A stretch of DNA of 8,717 nucleotides from contig JAHEEQ010000125.1 in NCBI GenBank assembly GCA_024640585.1, forward strand, positions 1 to 8,717, in the 5' to 3' direction. The position numbers were made by a program, and so were the translations under genes. Positions 1 through 5,639 of this stretch are shown here, piece after piece. How positions within the stretch are numbered: position 1 is the stretch's first letter; each line of letters starts with the position of its first letter. This stretch comes from Micrococcales bacterium. GTDB lineage: Bacteria; Actinomycetota; Actinomycetes; S36-B12; UBA5976. The notes under the pieces are model-generated. The model made no database searches. It was given only the letters and a program-made list of their open reading frames with translations, and was not told the DNA's origin.

Positions 1-101
1 TTGAGAATATTTCCATGATTAATTTTTGGATTCAAATCAAAATGAATTTTTTTGACAAAGTACCTTGTGTTTGGGCGACCCTCAAAACCTCGGTTAAATC
101 C

Positions 102-1430
102 ATGAAGATTGCCATTGGACTCGTTTCAATTTTGCTTTCTTCATTATTGCCAAACATCGCCAATGCAGTGCCAAGCTATGCGCGCCAAACCGGCGCTGAG
201 TGCGCTTCATGTCACGTAGGCGCTTTTGGTCCCCAGTTAACACCCTTTGGCATGCGCTTCAAAATTGGTGGTTATGTCGACAGTGACGGGTCATCAGGAA
301 AGGTCCCACTCTCTGGTATGTTAGTGGCCAACACGACGCGAACTGCAAAGAACGCAAGTGAAGCTGATACGTTGGAGAATTTCAAACCGAACAACAATAC
401 GGCCGTCCAGGAAGGCTCTGTGTTCTTGGCGGGACGTTTGTTTGAAAATGTCGGCTCATTTGTGCAGGCAACTTATTCCGGCATCGAGCGCAAATGGGGC
501 CTAGACCAATTGGATGTCAGGTATGTCAAAACTTTGACTCTTGCAGGGAAAGACACCACACTAGGTCTTTCTTTTAACAACAACCCCACTTTGACCGACC
601 CGTTTCACACCGTGGGTCAGTGGCGCTTCCCATACACCGCATCAGACTTTAACGCAGGCTTTGGCCCGGCGCCGTTGATGGAAAGCTTGGGCGGCGCTGT
701 TTGGGGGGCAAATGCCTATGCCATGTACAACGACCATTTCTACGGCGAGTTTGGGCTTTACAACAGTATTTCAGCCAAAGCACTTAAGGCATTTAACGGC
801 AGCGACATGGGTGCTTTTAAAGGGCTCGGTCGCTACGGACGTCTGGCTTATTTTCAAGACAATAAACGTGACAATTATTCAGTTGGCCTGTTTGGCTTTG
901 GCGCAAACGTTCAACCTGACCGAACAAACTTAGGCGTTGCTGATGGTTATCATGATTATGGAATTGACGCTTCTTATCAATTTCTCGGCAATAGAAAACA
1001 CATTGTTTCTGTCAATTCAAGCTATACCTGGGAAAGGCAAAAGCTGAACTTCACGAACGGTGTCATCGATGAGGCAGACCACCTGCGAAATAACTTGAAG
1101 CAGTTGAAGCTCAGTACGTCCTACCAATACAACAACACGTGGGGAACTACAGTGGGTCTGTTCAACACCCGAGGCAGCAGCGATTCACTTCACTATGTCA
1201 ACTCCATTAATGGCTTCCCAACAACGCGAGGTTATGTGTTGCAAGCCGATTGGACACCTTGGGGCAAAGATGGCTCTTGGGGTTCACCGCTTGCCAATAT
1301 TCGTTTAGGAATTCAGTACACAGGCTACCAAAAATTCATGGGTGGAACTTCCTATTTGAATGGTGACGGAAATACACGACGTGCAAGCGATAACAACACG
1401 GCCATGTTTTTTTTGTGGACTGCCATTTAA
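102..1430 (+). CDS. Cyc2-like outer-membrane porin-cytochrome (monohaem, secreted)
   Basis: Probably an outer-membrane monohaem cytochrome fused to a beta-barrel, passing electrons across the outer membrane. From the Met at 102 the protein is 442 residues. Residues 1-22 form a classical signal peptide (MK start, Ile/Leu-rich core, cleavage after ANA), which is why I prefer this start to in-frame ATGs at 15 and 42 that would bury it. Just after cleavage comes PSYARQTG and a single CASCH haem motif at residues 34-38, then LTPFGMRFKIGGY. This arrangement (PS-aromatic-ARQTG, CxxCH, then LTPFG..FK..GY) is known from the Cyc2 family of iron-oxidising bacteria. The remaining about 390 residues lack further haem sites and hydrophobic helices but are rich in Gly, Asn and aromatic residues in alternating patterns, as in a porin. 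A periplasmic cytochrome gene follows 12 nt downstream. The substrate is unknown; a non-Cyc2 homologue of the same fold is possible. Confidence 0.75.
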   Translation: MKIAIGLVSILLSSLLPNIANAVPSYARQTGAECASCHVGAFGPQLTPFGMRFKIGGYVDSDGSSGKVPLSGMLVANTTRTAKNASEADTLENFKPNNNTAVQEGSVFLAGRLFENVGSFVQATYSGIERKWGLDQLDVRYVKTLTLAGKDTTLGLSFNNNPTLTDPFHTVGQWRFPYTASDFNAGFGPAPLMESLGGAVWGANAYAMYNDHFYGEFGLYNSISAKALKAFNGSDMGAFKGLGRYGRLAYFQDNKRDNYSVGLFGFGANVQPDRTNLGVADGYHDYGIDASYQFLGNRKHIVSVNSSYTWERQKLNFTNGVIDEADHLRNNLKQLKLSTSYQYNNTWGTTVGLFNTRGSSDSLHYVNSINGFPTTRGYVLQADWTPWGKDGSWGSPLANIRLGIQYTGYQKFMGGTSYLNGDGNTRRASDNNTAMFFLWTAI

Positions 1431-1442
1431 AAAGGAATTAAT

Positions 1443-1817
1443 ATGAAATCGAAAAAAATAAACATCATCGCCTTGTGTGGTTTTTTAATCTTGCCAACCG
1501 TTTGGGCACAAGGAAACCCCAAAAAAGGCGCTGAGATCTTTGCTGAGGAATGTGGGGATTGTCACAGCGCCAGTGGGAAAAATAAAAAAGGGCCAAGCTT
1601 GATTGGACTCAACGGACGACAAGCGGGCTCATTGACTGACTACGCTGGTTACTCTGACGCTATGAAACAAATGGGTATAACTTGGACAGCTGAAAAAATA
1701 GATTCTTACATTGCGCAGCCCAGAAAAGTTGTCAGTGGTGGAAAAATGAAATACGACGGCCTCTCTGATGCAAAAGCAAGGGCAGACGTCATTTCATATA
1801 TCTTGTCATTGCGATAA
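1443..1817 (+). CDS. periplasmic class I cytochrome c
   Basis: A 124-residue secreted monohaem cytochrome c. Residues 1-22 are a signal peptide ending VWA. The haem-binding motif is CGDCH at 37-41, with His41 as one axial ligand. Met102 in VVSGGKMKYDGL is the likely second ligand, matching the usual Met-ligand segment of class I (c2/c550-like) cytochromes. The GPSLIGLNGR segment after the haem and the C-terminal helix DAKARADVISYILSL are typical of the fold. It starts 12 nt after the upstream stop and has AAGGA at about 1432-1436 as ribosome site, so it is almost surely co-transcribed with the porin-cytochrome and is its obvious periplasmic electron partner (inference). No inner-membrane oxidase or reductase is in the window, so the direction of electron flow cannot be told. 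Confidence 0.92.
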   Translation: MKSKKINIIALCGFLILPTVWAQGNPKKGAEIFAEECGDCHSASGKNKKGPSLIGLNGRQAGSLTDYAGYSDAMKQMGITWTAEKIDSYIAQPRKVVSGGKMKYDGLSDAKARADVISYILSLR

Positions 1818-1896
1818 AGTACTTTATAGAATTTAAATTTGAGCCAACCCAATCGCCTATCCTGCTAGATTTTTAAGCAAGGATGCGCAAGAATCA

Positions 1897-1917
1897 ATCG
1901 TCCAGTCACGGGACGAT
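1897..1917. repeat. inverted repeat, 7-bp arms
   Basis: ATCGTCC at 1897-1903 is repeated inverted as GGACGAT at 1911-1917 around a 7-nt centre. It lies in the gap after the cytochrome gene and just before the stronger hairpin at 1924-1948. There is no T-run, so it is a poor terminator. It could be part of a bidirectional transcription stop or mark the island edge. Confidence 0.4.
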
Positions 1918-1923
1918 GTTAGA

Positions 1924-1948
1924 ACAAAGGCGCTATTTGCGCCTTTGT
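1924..1948 (-). terminator. hairpin terminator for the DUF6641-type gene
   Basis: A perfect 10-bp stem (ACAAAGGCGC at 1924-1933, GCGCCTTTGT at 1939-1948) with a 5-nt loop, starting 15 nt past the stop of the minus-strand gene that ends at 1963. The T-run is weak on both strands. It may also stop transcripts from the cytochrome pair on the plus strand, since the two units converge here. Confidence 0.6.
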
Positions 1949-1962
1949 CCACTTAAAAGCAT

Positions 1963-2403
1963 TTACTGAGCAAAGCCATCTCGCAGCTTGTTGGCGGCAG
2001 CGTCAATCTGTGTGTCCAACTCTCCGTTAAGAACAGCAGTTTTGATTAGCTCCAATGTTGGCACCAAGTCCTTTTCCGTGCCAACTTCCACTGAGACTTT
2101 GCCCTTGGCAAGTTCCAGCACTCGGGTGCCATAGCGCACTGACAAAGCCAGTTTACCTGCGTCCGTGACAAACCACCAAGGCTTGACTCGCTTGGGCGTT
2201 TCCACTTGTCTGCGTATGCCAGTGTCGTTTTCCACGACACTTCGGAACTTGATGGGTGCGAATGTGGTACCTGCTTGGTGGGCTCGGGCTAATTCACATT
2301 GCTCCCACAAGCGTTTTACCAGCTTGTTGCGGCGAACTTGTACGGCGGGAATGTCAGCGGGTTTTGCAGCTGCGCTGAGTTTGAGAGTTGATAGTGTAGC
2401 CAT
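1963..2403 (-). CDS. DUF6641-type small protein of mobile islands
   Basis: A 146-residue protein that I recognise from memory as resembling the DUF6641 family, found in proteobacterial islands, phages and plasmids; the function is unknown. The start at 2403 has AAGGA at 2411-2415 (minus strand) 7 nt upstream and gives the family-like N-terminus MATLSTLKL; a longer in-frame ATG at 2484 would add 27 residues with no ribosome site. Visible blocks are RRNKLVKRLWEQCELA, GTTFAP.KFR, PKRVKPWWF and VRYGTRVLELAKGK. There is no signal peptide or membrane segment, and the many Lys/Arg residues suggest a nucleic-acid or protein contact role (inference). Residues 55-61 (SVVENDT) are encoded by one copy of the 21-bp palindrome, at a place where I would expect variable sequence. 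Another copy lies in its leader at 2505-2525. It diverges from the non-coding stretch on its right. Confidence 0.8.
   Translation of the reverse strand: MATLSTLKLSAAAKPADIPAVQVRRNKLVKRLWEQCELARAHQAGTTFAPIKFRSVVENDTGIRRQVETPKRVKPWWFVTDAGKLALSVRYGTRVLELAKGKVSVEVGTEKDLVPTLELIKTAVLNGELDTQIDAAANKLRDGFAQ
2221..2241 (-). repeat. 21-bp palindrome, copy A (inside the DUF6641-type gene)
   Basis: Read on the minus strand: left arm AGTGTCGT, centre GGAAA, right arm ACGACACT; both arms perfect (8 bp). It is identical to copy D at 6327-6347, and the identity extends a few bases on each side. It is in frame with the gene and encodes SVVENDT (residues 55-61). Confidence 0.9.
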
Positions 2404-2504
2404 GTGCTTTTCCTTTCTGATGTTGATAAAGCACAGGTAATTTTGTTGTCGAGTGGGGTGGAAGAGCAACCAGAGTCCGTTCATATTGGCGGGTCATTGG
2501 TCAA

Positions 2505-2525
2505 GGTGTCGTTTTACACGACAGT
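2505..2525 (-). repeat. 21-bp palindrome, copy B (leader of the DUF6641-type gene)
   Basis: Read on the minus strand: left arm ACTGTCGT, centre GTAAA, right arm ACGACACC; six inner arm pairs are intact and the two outer positions are changed. It is non-coding, about 100 nt upstream of the start codon at 2403 and in the same orientation as that gene. A TTGACC lies just downstream of it on the minus strand, so it may sit at the promoter. Confidence 0.85.
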
Positions 2526-2577
2526 GATGTGCGTAATTCCGCTGAAATTTCCAACATATCTGCGCATCAATGTCTTA

Positions 2578-2600
2578 TTCGTATAAATAAGTTATACGAA
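2578..2600. repeat. recombination-site-like inverted repeat (9-bp arms, 5-bp spacer)
   Basis: TTCGTATAA at 2578-2586 and its exact inverse TTATACGAA at 2592-2600 flank ATAAG. Short inverted arms around a 5-8 bp spacer are the layout of core sites of tyrosine recombinases, and the arm resembles those of loxP and of XerC-type half-sites (CGTATAA). A tyrosine recombinase gene lies 1.4 kb to the right. It may equally be an operator or the first hairpin of the non-coding RNA region. Confidence 0.45.
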
Positions 2601-2609
2601 ACAAGATGA

Positions 2610-2990
2610 AGGTTGCACGCCGATTGAACTGTGCTGCTAAGTCCGTTCTGATGTGAGACGGTAAAGAAGGTGTAGCTTGTTGCACTGATTCATTGCACTA
2701 CCCCGCAAGGGATGCTTTAAACGACTTTCGTTCCAGAGAGTAACGTTTGCAATGTCTTACAAGTTGAAATCAAGCACGATGTGCTTGAGAAAAAGTGAGT
2801 GGGAGGCCACGCTCGTAAGAGTACCCCACAAGGCACGAACAATGGCTGCTGCATAAGCCGTTCGTTGCTAGCGTAAGGACACGCACATAAAAGGAGATCG
2901 CAAAACCTGCCTTTCCCAGTTCAATCTGGTTGTGCATATGCAGTATGAATCACCTCAGTGAATGTCGCCGCGCCGCTAGGCGTGGCATAT
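2610..2990 (+). ncRNA. candidate large structured non-coding RNA
   Basis: Between 2404 and 3139 I see no convincing gene, but the plus strand is packed with complementary arms. The best domain is 2673-2766: an outer helix UAGCUUGU (2673-2680) with ACAAGUUG (2759-2766, two wobbles), an inner helix CATTGCA (2691-2697) with TGCAATG (2748-2754), and inside these a CCC-GCAA-GGG hairpin (2702-2711, GNRA loop) and a stem AACG-ACUUUC (2720-2729) with GAGAGU-aa-CGUU (2736-2747). Other hairpins: 2643-2661 (CCG/CGG plus UCU/AGA), 2770-2788 (8 bp, loop GAT), 2799-2829 (GTGGG/CCCAC enclosing GCTC-GTAA-GAGT, GNRA loop), 2835-2865 (ACGAAC/GTTCGT plus GGCT/AGCC), 2916-2929 (CCAG/CTGG), 2967-2986 (8 bp, loop GCTA). 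GNRA loops and wobbles favour the plus strand. I cannot match it to a known class; group I/II intron, RNase P and tmRNA signatures are not seen. Ends are approximate. Confidence 0.5.
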
Positions 2991-3097
2991 GGATTCCTAG
3001 TGAATATCTCAAGATTAATTAGTTCATCTTAAGCATGAATCTAATAAAAATATGCAGTTGAAATTAAGCGAAGGCTGAGCCTGAAGCGCAATGAGAA

Positions 3098-3118
3098 CTG
3101 CGGTTCGCAGAGCGAACC
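3098..3118 (+). promoter_or_regulatory. two overlapping alternative hairpins before the HTH-like gene
   Basis: CTGCG-GTT-CGCAG (3098-3110) and GGTTCGC-AGA-GCGAACC (3102-3118, 7-bp perfect stem) share bases and cannot form together. The second ends 9 nt before the ribosome site AAGGA (3128-3132) of the gene at 3140. As RNA this could be a translation switch; as DNA the 17-bp palindrome could be an operator for the HTH-like protein itself. Confidence 0.4.
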
Positions 3119-3139
3119 ATACATATGAAGGAATATTAA

Positions 3140-3502
3140 ATGAGTTTTACACAACAAATATATGCACACTTATGTGCATCAATGCCCAACATGACAGCAA
3201 GAAAATTTAGCAGTTATTGCGGAATGAGTGAAGGGTATTTCGGAAGCATCACTGCACAAGGACTGGAGATATCGACAAATGCACTATTTCATCTGGCAGA
3301 AGTAATAAATCAACACAATCGGAAAAGCTCATCACTGGAACTGCATAGGTCTATCGACATGATGGCAACTGAAATTGCAAGACGAATGCAAGACATGCCA
3401 ACAGCAAGTCATGTCATTCGAAAGCAAGTTATTGGCGCTCTTGGAATTGCATATGCTCAGAAAGATTTTGAATTTTCTGCTCCTCCAGTTTTAATTGGTT
3501 GA
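3140..3502 (+). CDS. small helix-turn-helix-like protein (DUF6626-like)
   Basis: A 120-residue protein with no signal peptide or membrane segment. Residues 19-56 (TARKFSSYCGMSEGYF...STNALFHLAEVI) follow the spacing of an XRE-like helix-turn-helix: a helix with FSS.YCG, a turn, a recognition-like helix GYFGSITAQG, then a third helix starting NALFHLAEVI. The pattern 'FS..yLG.s.sYf..l...g' recalls small DUF6626-type proteins of mobile elements (from memory, not checked). The C-terminal half is helical with no recognised motif. AAGGA at 3128-3132 is a good ribosome site 7 nt before the ATG. Likely role: DNA-binding regulator or site-specific DNA-binding accessory factor of the island (inference). 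A 17-bp palindrome sits directly upstream and would suit self-regulation. The next gene starts 10 nt after its stop. Confidence 0.7.
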   Translation: MSFTQQIYAHLCASMPNMTARKFSSYCGMSEGYFGSITAQGLEISTNALFHLAEVINQHNRKSSSLELHRSIDMMATEIARRMQDMPTASHVIRKQVIGALGIAYAQKDFEFSAPPVLIG

Positions 3503-3512
3503 AGGGGTAGAA

Positions 3513-3692
3513 ATGAAAGTAGAAGAAATTGTTGGCATCAAGCCACTAAAACCTTTAGACCCTGCTCAAGCACAGGTTGATTCGCTGAAAAGGCAAGAAA
3601 AGCAATTAGCAACAACCGTCAAAGTGACAAGGGCTCGCAAAGCAATCGCAAAAAAGCGCCAGCAACTTGCAAAGCTTACTCAGCCTACATAA
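3513..3692 (+). CDS. 59-residue basic coiled-coil protein, unknown function
   Basis: A short, very basic protein (about a quarter Lys/Arg). I chose the Met at 3513 because AGGGG at 3502-3506 lies 6 nt upstream; an in-frame ATG at 3495 would overlap the previous gene. Residues 1-18 contain IVGIKPLKPLDPAQAQ, and from about 19 to 55 the sequence is one long amphipathic Lys/Gln/Ala-rich helix (VDSLKRQEKQLATTVKVTRARKA...). No domain is recognised. Its position just behind the HTH-like gene suggests a two-gene operon and a nucleic-acid-binding or protein-bridging role, but that is a guess. Confidence 0.6.
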   Translation: MKVEEIVGIKPLKPLDPAQAQVDSLKRQEKQLATTVKVTRARKAIAKKRQQLAKLTQPT

Positions 3693-3984
3693 CTAAGCAT
3701 TAATCAAAGCTATGCGCTGCGATCTTCACTCTTCAGCAACCTGAGTAGCTGGCGCTATTGAAAAACGCTACAGGGCTGTTTAAAACTTTTTACTCAGCTT
3801 AGTTGTGGCGCATCTCCCACATCACGCCGGAAACTAAATCACCAAAGAAAATTACTATTTTCTTAACCGCGTTGATTTCATTGATGATTTTTAACCCGAT
3901 AAGTTATCGGGTTTCAGGTCGCGGAAATTTGTGTAAGAAAACACACTTGTGCATGCGTTTTTATTTAAGAAAGTGAAAAACGAG
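3693..3984. other. gene-free, palindrome-rich stretch before the recombinase
   Basis: No open frame here looks real. The right half holds three inverted repeats: AAGAAAAT/ATTTTCTT (3845-3852 and 3857-3864, loop TACT), CCGCG/CGCGG (3867-3871 and 3920-3924), and nested inside it AACCCGAT/ATCGGGTT (3893-3900 and 3906-3913, centre AAGTT). The last has no T-run after it on either strand, so it is unlikely to be a terminator; it is 8-5-8 bp, the same geometry as the dispersed 21-bp palindromes but with different arms. Its centre ATAAGTTAT also occurs in the inverted repeat at 2578-2600. It may be a binding or crossover site for the recombinase. In the left half I see only weak short complementarities (for example TAGC near 3747 and GCTA near 3767). 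Confidence 0.5.
3893..3913. repeat. 21-bp palindrome upstream of the recombinase gene
   Basis: Perfect 8-bp arms AACCCGAT and ATCGGGTT around AAGTT; the pairing can be extended to 10 bp with a 1-bp centre. It lies 72 bp before the recombinase start codon at 3985. Candidate operator or recombinase binding site. Confidence 0.5.
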
Positions 3985-4551
3985 ATGTCACAAGCAAAAA
4001 CACTCACACCAGCAGAACTAGAGCAAGTTCTAACTTACATCGATAGGCAAAATTTCGCTCTGCGAAATCGAGTGATGTTACTAACTGGAATGTGGTCTGG
4101 TATGCGGGTATCAGAAATTGCCAGTCTCAGCGTAGGCGATGTCATGAACGCTAACGGTTCAGTCAAAGCCGAAGTGAGACTTTCAGCTGCGCAAACCAAA
4201 GGGCGCCATCCACGCACTGTATTTTTCCCAGAAAAGCTCAGAGTCGAACTACAACATTATTTAAATCAACGAAATCCACTAAATCTAAAACACCCGCTTT
4301 TCATCACTGCAGGACACAGAGGATTTACAGCCAATGTAATGACACAACATTTTTATTGGCTTTTTAAGAAGGCGGGTATTGATGGTGCAAGTAGTCACAG
4401 CATGCGCCGTAGCTTTATCACCAATCTAGCCTCCAAAGGTATTGGAGTTCGTGTCTTAGCTAGTTTGGCAGGACACAGAAGTATTGCAGTCACCCAACGC
4501 TACATTGATGTCCATGATGATATGAAGCGTAATGCAGTAGAGCTAATTTGA
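3985..4551 (+). CDS. minimal tyrosine recombinase (catalytic domain only)
   Basis: A 188-residue tyrosine recombinase that cuts and rejoins DNA through a covalent 3'-phosphotyrosine. All catalytic residues are present: Arg41 in SGMRVSE, Lys72 in TKGRHPR, His138 and Arg141 in HSMRRS, His164 in LAGHRS and nucleophile Tyr173 in TQRYID. So it should be active. There is no N-terminal core-binding (SAM-like) domain; the length is that of FimB/FimE invertases or integron-like mini integrases rather than the usual 300-400 residues. I use the Met at 3985 (MSQAKTLTP, the typical domain start); an ATG at 3949 would add 12 unlikely residues. Its last 9 bases overlap the end of the convergent 313-residue gene. 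The palindromes at 2578-2600 and 3893-3913 are candidate sites. It could invert a nearby segment or mobilise the island. Confidence 0.9.
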   Translation: MSQAKTLTPAELEQVLTYIDRQNFALRNRVMLLTGMWSGMRVSEIASLSVGDVMNANGSVKAEVRLSAAQTKGRHPRTVFFPEKLRVELQHYLNQRNPLNLKHPLFITAGHRGFTANVMTQHFYWLFKKAGIDGASSHSMRRSFITNLASKGIGVRVLASLAGHRSIAVTQRYIDVHDDMKRNAVELI

Positions 4552-5484
4552 GGATGATGCTTTCTTTTTGTTCTTTTCAATCCAAGCTTCTTTGTATTCT
4601 CTACTCCACTTTGCGTTCAACTTCAATCGCATCGCTAAAGCCTCATATTTAAACTCAGCGCAATCAACTGGTTCTGTACATGGAAATTTTCCACGAGCGG
4701 CGTTCTCAGCAATTAATTCAAATCGCTTTAGTGCTCGGTGTGTAATTTTCCCCATGATTATTCGATCATCCATTTCGATTGCATCATGTGTTTTCCTTTC
4801 TGCAGTTGGATTAAGTACGCTAGAGTAACTGCTACTTAAACGCGCTTTCGCTCCGAGTCTCCACAATTCCCAATTTGGCTTTGCAGCTTTAAACCACAGA
4901 AGTCGTATGCCTTTAACCATTGCATTGATATGAAATCGCTTACCCATTAATTTAATTTTGGGTTGTTCATTTTTTCCAATATCTTTGTGTATGTGCTCGT
5001 CCAATAGATTGCGAAACTTCTTGAGTATTTCACTCCTCTTCAATCCGAGTGGTATTGAAACTATTAATGCCGCCGACAGTCCCTCTGCTTGACGAGCTTC
5101 AACGTAACTGGACTTAAGTGATTGACTTATTTTTTCAACTTCAGTTGACTCTCCATTTTCAATAAGAGCAATTTGATGCAACTTGGGCTTGTTGTATGGA
5201 TTGCCAAACACATGCAATCCACGCTTTAGCCACCATTGACGAAAAAGAATGCAGTTCACATTGCCGAGCAAGTCGTATGTGGCAAGAACCTTATCGAAGT
5301 CCTGTGGCAAGTTTTCCGATTCCTCTTTTGTGAGTTTGTTTGCTCTTGCTTTTCTTGCTAATTCATAGCTTGGACTGAGAACCAAAAATTCAAACATTAA
5401 TTGGTAAGCCGCAGTTGGTTCGGTGTGCCATCCTGATTGCGAAAAATCGCCACCTCTCATACTCCAAGGTAATTTTTTTTGCAT
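4543..5484 (-). CDS. 313-residue island protein, unknown function
   Basis: I have a faint memory of relatives next to recombinase genes in proteobacterial islands but know no function or domain. It is soluble and basic, with no signal peptide or membrane helix. The N-terminal part has SMRGGDFSQSGWHTEPTAAYQLMFEFL.LSPSYELARKARA, then FRQWWLKRGLHVFGNP. The middle contains a Ser/Ala/Leu-rich segment (LSAALIVSIPLGLKRSEILKKF), which may contact DNA, and the C-terminus ends in a Lys-rich tail (EKNKKKASSSN). Start: the ATG at 5484 has no clear Shine-Dalgarno; the Met at residue 9 (5460) is an alternative beginning at the better-looking MRGGDF. The tail-to-tail 9-nt overlap with the recombinase suggests the two genes travel together, so a recombinase partner or directionality factor is possible (inference). 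Confidence 0.7.
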   Translation of the reverse strand: MQKKLPWSMRGGDFSQSGWHTEPTAAYQLMFEFLVLSPSYELARKARANKLTKEESENLPQDFDKVLATYDLLGNVNCILFRQWWLKRGLHVFGNPYNKPKLHQIALIENGESTEVEKISQSLKSSYVEARQAEGLSAALIVSIPLGLKRSEILKKFRNLLDEHIHKDIGKNEQPKIKLMGKRFHINAMVKGIRLLWFKAAKPNWELWRLGAKARLSSSYSSVLNPTAERKTHDAIEMDDRIIMGKITHRALKRFELIAENAARGKFPCTEPVDCAEFKYEALAMRLKLNAKWSREYKEAWIEKNKKKASSSN

Positions 5485-5490
5485 ATAAAT

Positions 5491-5539
5491 TTCAACAAAT
5501 AATTTGTAGTATTTGAATTATATAAATTAATTTGTTGAA
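5491..5539. promoter_or_regulatory. inverted repeat in a divergent AT-rich promoter region
   Basis: TTCAACAAAT at 5491-5500 is repeated exactly inverted as ATTTGTTGAA at 5530-5539, with 29 bp between, in the 155-bp gap between divergent genes starting at 5484 (-) and 5640 (+). The gap is very AT-rich and holds TATA-like boxes (near 5519-5526, and GATAAT at 5545-5550) but no good -35 box that I can place. Spacing between arm centres is about 39 bp, close to four helical turns, so two dimers or a looped complex could bind and control both genes. Confidence 0.5.
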
Positions 5540-5589
5540 TTACAGATAATTCATACATCGCAGCAACAAACACTAAAAAAGTTGAAGCG

Positions 5590-5614
5590 ATGGCCGCAGC
5601 GGTGCGGTCTCCAT
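5590..5614 (+). promoter_or_regulatory. leader hairpin before the 284-residue gene
   Basis: ATGG-CCGCA (5590-5598) pairs with TGCGG (5603-5607) and, across a TCT bulge, CCAT (5611-5614); loop GCGG. It ends 11 nt before the ribosome site AAAGGAG (5626-5632). It could stabilise the leader or tune translation. Confidence 0.35.
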
Positions 5615-5639
5615 TAACCAGCATTAAAGGAGAATCCAA

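Noticed and set aside
52..57. TTGACA as a -35 box for the porin-cytochrome gene
   Set aside because: No acceptable -10 box lies 16-18 bp downstream, so the promoter is probably elsewhere or left of the window.
2404..2586. 60-residue plus-strand frame over the DUF6641-type leader
   Set aside because: No ribosome site, antisense to the leader and crosses palindrome copy B; looks like a chance frame.
2610..2990. Group I or group II intron, RNase P RNA or tmRNA
   Set aside because: I found none of their conserved core signatures, no intron-encoded protein, and no interrupted gene around it.
3893..3913. Palindrome read as a Rho-independent terminator
   Set aside because: No T-run follows the stem on either strand; the T-run on the plus strand precedes it.
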